Notes under the pieces: generated by a model
What the model was told of the DNA's origin: nothing
Database searches by the model: none
What the model saw: only the letters and a program-made list of their open reading frames with translations
Position numbers and translations under genes: made by a program
NCBI GenBank assembly: GCA_934438135.1
Contig: CAKSBP010000088.1
Span: 1-7,137, forward strand
Length of the DNA: 7,137 nucleotides
Reading direction: 5' to 3'
Origin: an uncultured Clostridium sp.
Lineage (GTDB): Bacteria > Bacillota > Clostridia > Lachnospirales > Lachnospiraceae
Shown here: positions 5,326 to 7,137 of the stretch, in pieces
How the letters are laid out: every line of letters starts with the position of its first letter
Position numbering within the stretch: position 1 is the first letter of the stretch

Positions 5326-5495
5326 TTACCATTCACTGCAGAAAAAGCAGCACCGCATTCTTAGGAAGGATTAAATCTCGGTGATATAAAGTAAAAAAGA
5401 TAGAATAAGTATAGTTAAAAAGTACACGATATGTGAATGCTTGAAGAAAAATATACATTCAATAAAGATGAAAAACGTAAACAGGAGGAAATGGC

Positions 5496-7070
5496 ATGGA
5501 AAAAAATACATTAGGGTACTTATGGAGAGAGGTTTGTGATAAATATTCGGAGAATCAAATGATTTGCGATATAAGTAAATCAAGGAAATGTACGTATGGG
5601 CAGTTTTATCGAGAAGTGGAATATCTGGCAAAAGGACTGATGGGACTTGGAATTGAGAAAGGAGAGCACATTGGTCTTTTGGCTGAAAATAGTTTGGAAT
5701 GGCTGAAAATATTTGCTGCTGTCACAGAAATTGGAGGAGTACTGACAATGTTTAATACTTCTTTAGGAAGAGAACAGATATTGTCAGATATTAACTTTTC
5801 GGATGTTACATACTTGTTTACTGATAGGAATATGATAGAAAAGCTTAATAAAAGACAAACTTCTCTAAAGGATGGTGTTTCTATCATAGAAAAAGAAGAA
5901 AAAAAAATTAAGGATATATTTATCATCGATTCGGATGAGAAGTCCGGCTATATGGAAAGTATATGCAATGTAATCGTCAGGGATAATGATTTATCTGCAA
6001 GAAAAAATGAAATTAAAGAGGAGAATATTGCCACTATACAATTTACATCTGGTACAACAGGAGTACCCAAAGCTGTACAGTTATCTCATGGCGCAATTGT
6101 TAAAGACGAACGAAGAAATGCTGCTTATTTCTCTTATTCAACTGAAGAAAAAATGTTATTAACAACACCACTGTTTCATGTTTTAGGTTTTACGGCGTGT
6201 GCACTTCCTATCTTTATTTGTGGAGCATCATTATATCTTCTTCAGAAGTATAGTACTACAAAAGTTATAGAGACTATTAAAAAGGAAAAGTGTAGTGCTA
6301 TTTGTGGTGTTCCTACTATTTATAAATTTTTATGCAATAAATGTAGAGAAAATCAGGTTTCAAGCTTGCATTTTGCTTTAATAGCAGGTTCTTTTTGTTC
6401 TATAGAATTAATTCAGAATATTTTCTGTAAATTAGGAATAAAAAGACTGGAAAACTATTATGGACAATCAGAAACAATTACTATAGCTGCTGCTTCCTAT
6501 TCACCATTTAATAGTGGAAAAGAAAAAGGATTTTATATTATGGATGGAATAGAGTATAAAATAACAGATCGAAAGCACAAAAAGATATTAGAACCAGGAG
6601 TTCAGGGGGAACTTGCTATTCGCTCGGAAACTGTTATGACAGGATATTACAAAAATGATTTCGTTACAAACAAAACGATTCAGAATGGATGGGTTTATAC
6701 AGGGGATATTGCTGTAGCTGATTCGACAGGAAAAATTTATATTAAAGGACGTATGAGAGATACAATTATTCGTGGTGGAGAAAATATATCAGCTATGGAA
6801 GTGGAAGAACAAATTAGGTGTTATCCTATGGTAAAGGCTGTAACAGTGACAGGAATACCGGATGCAGTCTATGGACAGGAAGTATGTGCATTTATTATTC
6901 CCAAGGAAAAACAATCATTTACTATAGAGGATTTGGCAGCTTATTTATGGAATAAAAAAGGGTATAAAATTCCTAAATATATTTATTTTGTAGATAAATT
7001 TCCCTGTACAGTAAGTGGAAAAATTCAAAAATATAAATTAGTTCAAAACTATATTAAAAAAGAAGAATGA
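5496..7070 (+). CDS. Class I adenylate-forming enzyme, acyl-CoA synthetase-like (copy 2)
   Basis: A 524-residue paralogue of the 3405-4982 product with the same motif order: TSGTTGVPK (184-192), TPLFH (224-228), YYGQSE (321-326), YTGD (401-404), GRMRD (418-422) followed by IIRGGENIS, and catalytic K509 in TVSGK. It should form an acyl-AMP and probably an acyl-CoA in the cytosol. The hinge residue is Arg421, where copy 1 has Gly. The two proteins agree closely around all motifs and diverge most between about residues 110 and 175, just before the phosphate-binding loop, so they may differ in substrate or be partly redundant. ATG 5496 follows AGGAGGAA with 7 nt from GGAGG; an upstream ATG at 5491 is out of frame. 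The gene has its own promoter and leader, and no carrier protein or thioesterase gene is adjacent. The substrate cannot be named. Confidence 0.88.
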   Translation: MEKNTLGYLWREVCDKYSENQMICDISKSRKCTYGQFYREVEYLAKGLMGLGIEKGEHIGLLAENSLEWLKIFAAVTEIGGVLTMFNTSLGREQILSDINFSDVTYLFTDRNMIEKLNKRQTSLKDGVSIIEKEEKKIKDIFIIDSDEKSGYMESICNVIVRDNDLSARKNEIKEENIATIQFTSGTTGVPKAVQLSHGAIVKDERRNAAYFSYSTEEKMLLTTPLFHVLGFTACALPIFICGASLYLLQKYSTTKVIETIKKEKCSAICGVPTIYKFLCNKCRENQVSSLHFALIAGSFCSIELIQNIFCKLGIKRLENYYGQSETITIAAASYSPFNSGKEKGFYIMDGIEYKITDRKHKKILEPGVQGELAIRSETVMTGYYKNDFVTNKTIQNGWVYTGDIAVADSTGKIYIKGRMRDTIIRGGENISAMEVEEQIRCYPMVKAVTVTGIPDAVYGQEVCAFIIPKEKQSFTIEDLAAYLWNKKGYKIPKYIYFVDKFPCTVSGKIQKYKLVQNYIKKEE

Positions 7071-7113
7071 TCTCTCGGAATCTTGAGTGATCATGCCTGC
7101 AAAACACTGGCAT
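7068..7113 (+). other. Two small hairpins after the second ligase
   Basis: TGATC/GATCA (7068-7072/7089-7093) extended by CTC/GAG across a T-T mismatch forms one stem overlapping the stop codon. ATGCC/GGCAT (7093-7097/7109-7113) forms another next to it. No T-run is seen before the window ends, so termination here is unproven. Confidence 0.35.
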
Positions 7114-7117
7114 TGCA

Positions 7118-7137
7118 CATTGAAAAGTAAATATTAT
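7118..7137 (+). promoter_or_regulatory. Possible start of a third promoter element at the window edge
   Basis: CATTGAAAAGTAAATATTAT resembles CACTGAAAAGTACAATCTTT upstream of P1 at 2952-2971, sharing TGAAAAGTA. If a TTGACA follows just outside the window, a third unit of the same kind is likely. Confidence 0.22.

Larger units (their letters stand above)
5246..5358 (+). promoter_or_regulatory. Long-range leader pairing enclosing the tiny ORFs
   Basis: ATGCGGT (5246-5252) and ACCGCAT (5352-5358) are perfect complements and are among the few GC-rich spots in the leader. The enclosed loop contains the Shine-Dalgarno and the tiny frames at 5279-5325. Ribosomes translating there would not melt the stem directly, but the loop geometry suggests a folded leader domain. 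A small CTGC/GCAG hairpin (5336-5339/5347-5350) lies next to the right arm. Confidence 0.3.
5171..5427 (+). repeat. Direct repeat AAAAAGTACAC, two full copies plus one AGTACAC core between them
   Basis: The 11-mer is identical at 5171-5181 (upstream of the P2 -35) and 5417-5427 (late in the leader). The 7-nt core AGTACAC also occurs at 5221-5227, at the predicted transcription start. A 9-nt version, AAAAGTACA, stands upstream of P1 at 2957. Three cores in about 250 bp suggest a regulator binding site, though A-rich sequence inflates chance matches. Confidence 0.4.
4983..5495 (+). other. 513-bp non-coding stretch between the two ligases
   Basis: This holds a hairpin (4986-5028), an intrinsic terminator (5099-5136), promoter P2 (about 5171-5216) and a leader of about 270 nt. 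The leader contains a 5' hairpin, two overlapping tiny reading frames and a 7-bp long-range pairing. All longer frames are interrupted by stops. I find no tRNA or recognised RNA family. Confidence 0.6.

Noticed and set aside
5441..5468. TTGAAG/TAAAGA as a second promoter close to the second ligase
   Set aside because: Both hexamers are poor matches, and transcription would start almost at the ribosome binding site.
5371..5631. Minus-strand open frame across the start of the second ligase
   Set aside because: It is antisense to a clear coding gene, has no ribosome site and its composition is that of reversed AT-rich DNA.

Overview
The window looks like chromosomal DNA of an AT-rich, obligately anaerobic Firmicute. 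A Lachnospiraceae-type Clostridium relative (Blautia, Roseburia or Dorea neighbourhood) is my best guess. This rests on strong AGGAGG-type ribosome binding sites, consensus SigA-type promoters, the amino-acid style of BioB and BioY, and an anaerobe-style biotin synthase that lacks one classical [2Fe-2S] cysteine. The genus is inference.

Layout. Bases 1-86 look like the terminal inverted repeat of an IS256-family insertion sequence whose body lies left of the window. Bases 190-248 hold a perfect 14-bp inverted repeat fused to a near-consensus promoter, best read as a BirA operator over the promoter of a biotin operon. That operon is birA (281-1252), bioY (1266-1826) and bioB (1874-2845), all on the + strand and tightly spaced. 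It encodes a biotin sensor/ligase, a biotin uptake S-component and the last enzyme of biotin synthesis. No other biosynthetic gene (bioA, D, F, W, C or H) is present, so the cell may import biotin or a late precursor and finish it.

The second half (2846-7137) has visibly lower GC. It holds two tandem paralogous class I adenylate-forming enzymes (acyl-CoA synthetase-like), at 3405-4982 and 5496-7070. Each follows an unusually long non-coding stretch (559 and 513 bp) rather than being packed in an operon. Each has its own consensus promoter with a shared upstream AAAAGTACA element. In each, a strong Shine-Dalgarno about 45 nt after the predicted transcription start leads only to an aborted or tiny reading frame (AUG-stop, or MKLR-stop). 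A long AU-rich, hairpin-rich leader then runs to the real gene. An intrinsic terminator at 5099-5136 separates the two units. The last 20 bases of the window again resemble the upstream promoter element, so a third unit may follow.

The biotin operon is conventional apart from the BioB ligand substitution. The most unusual part is the duplicated module of promoter, tiny ORF, structured leader and AMP-forming ligase. The substrate of these ligases cannot be read from the sequence.
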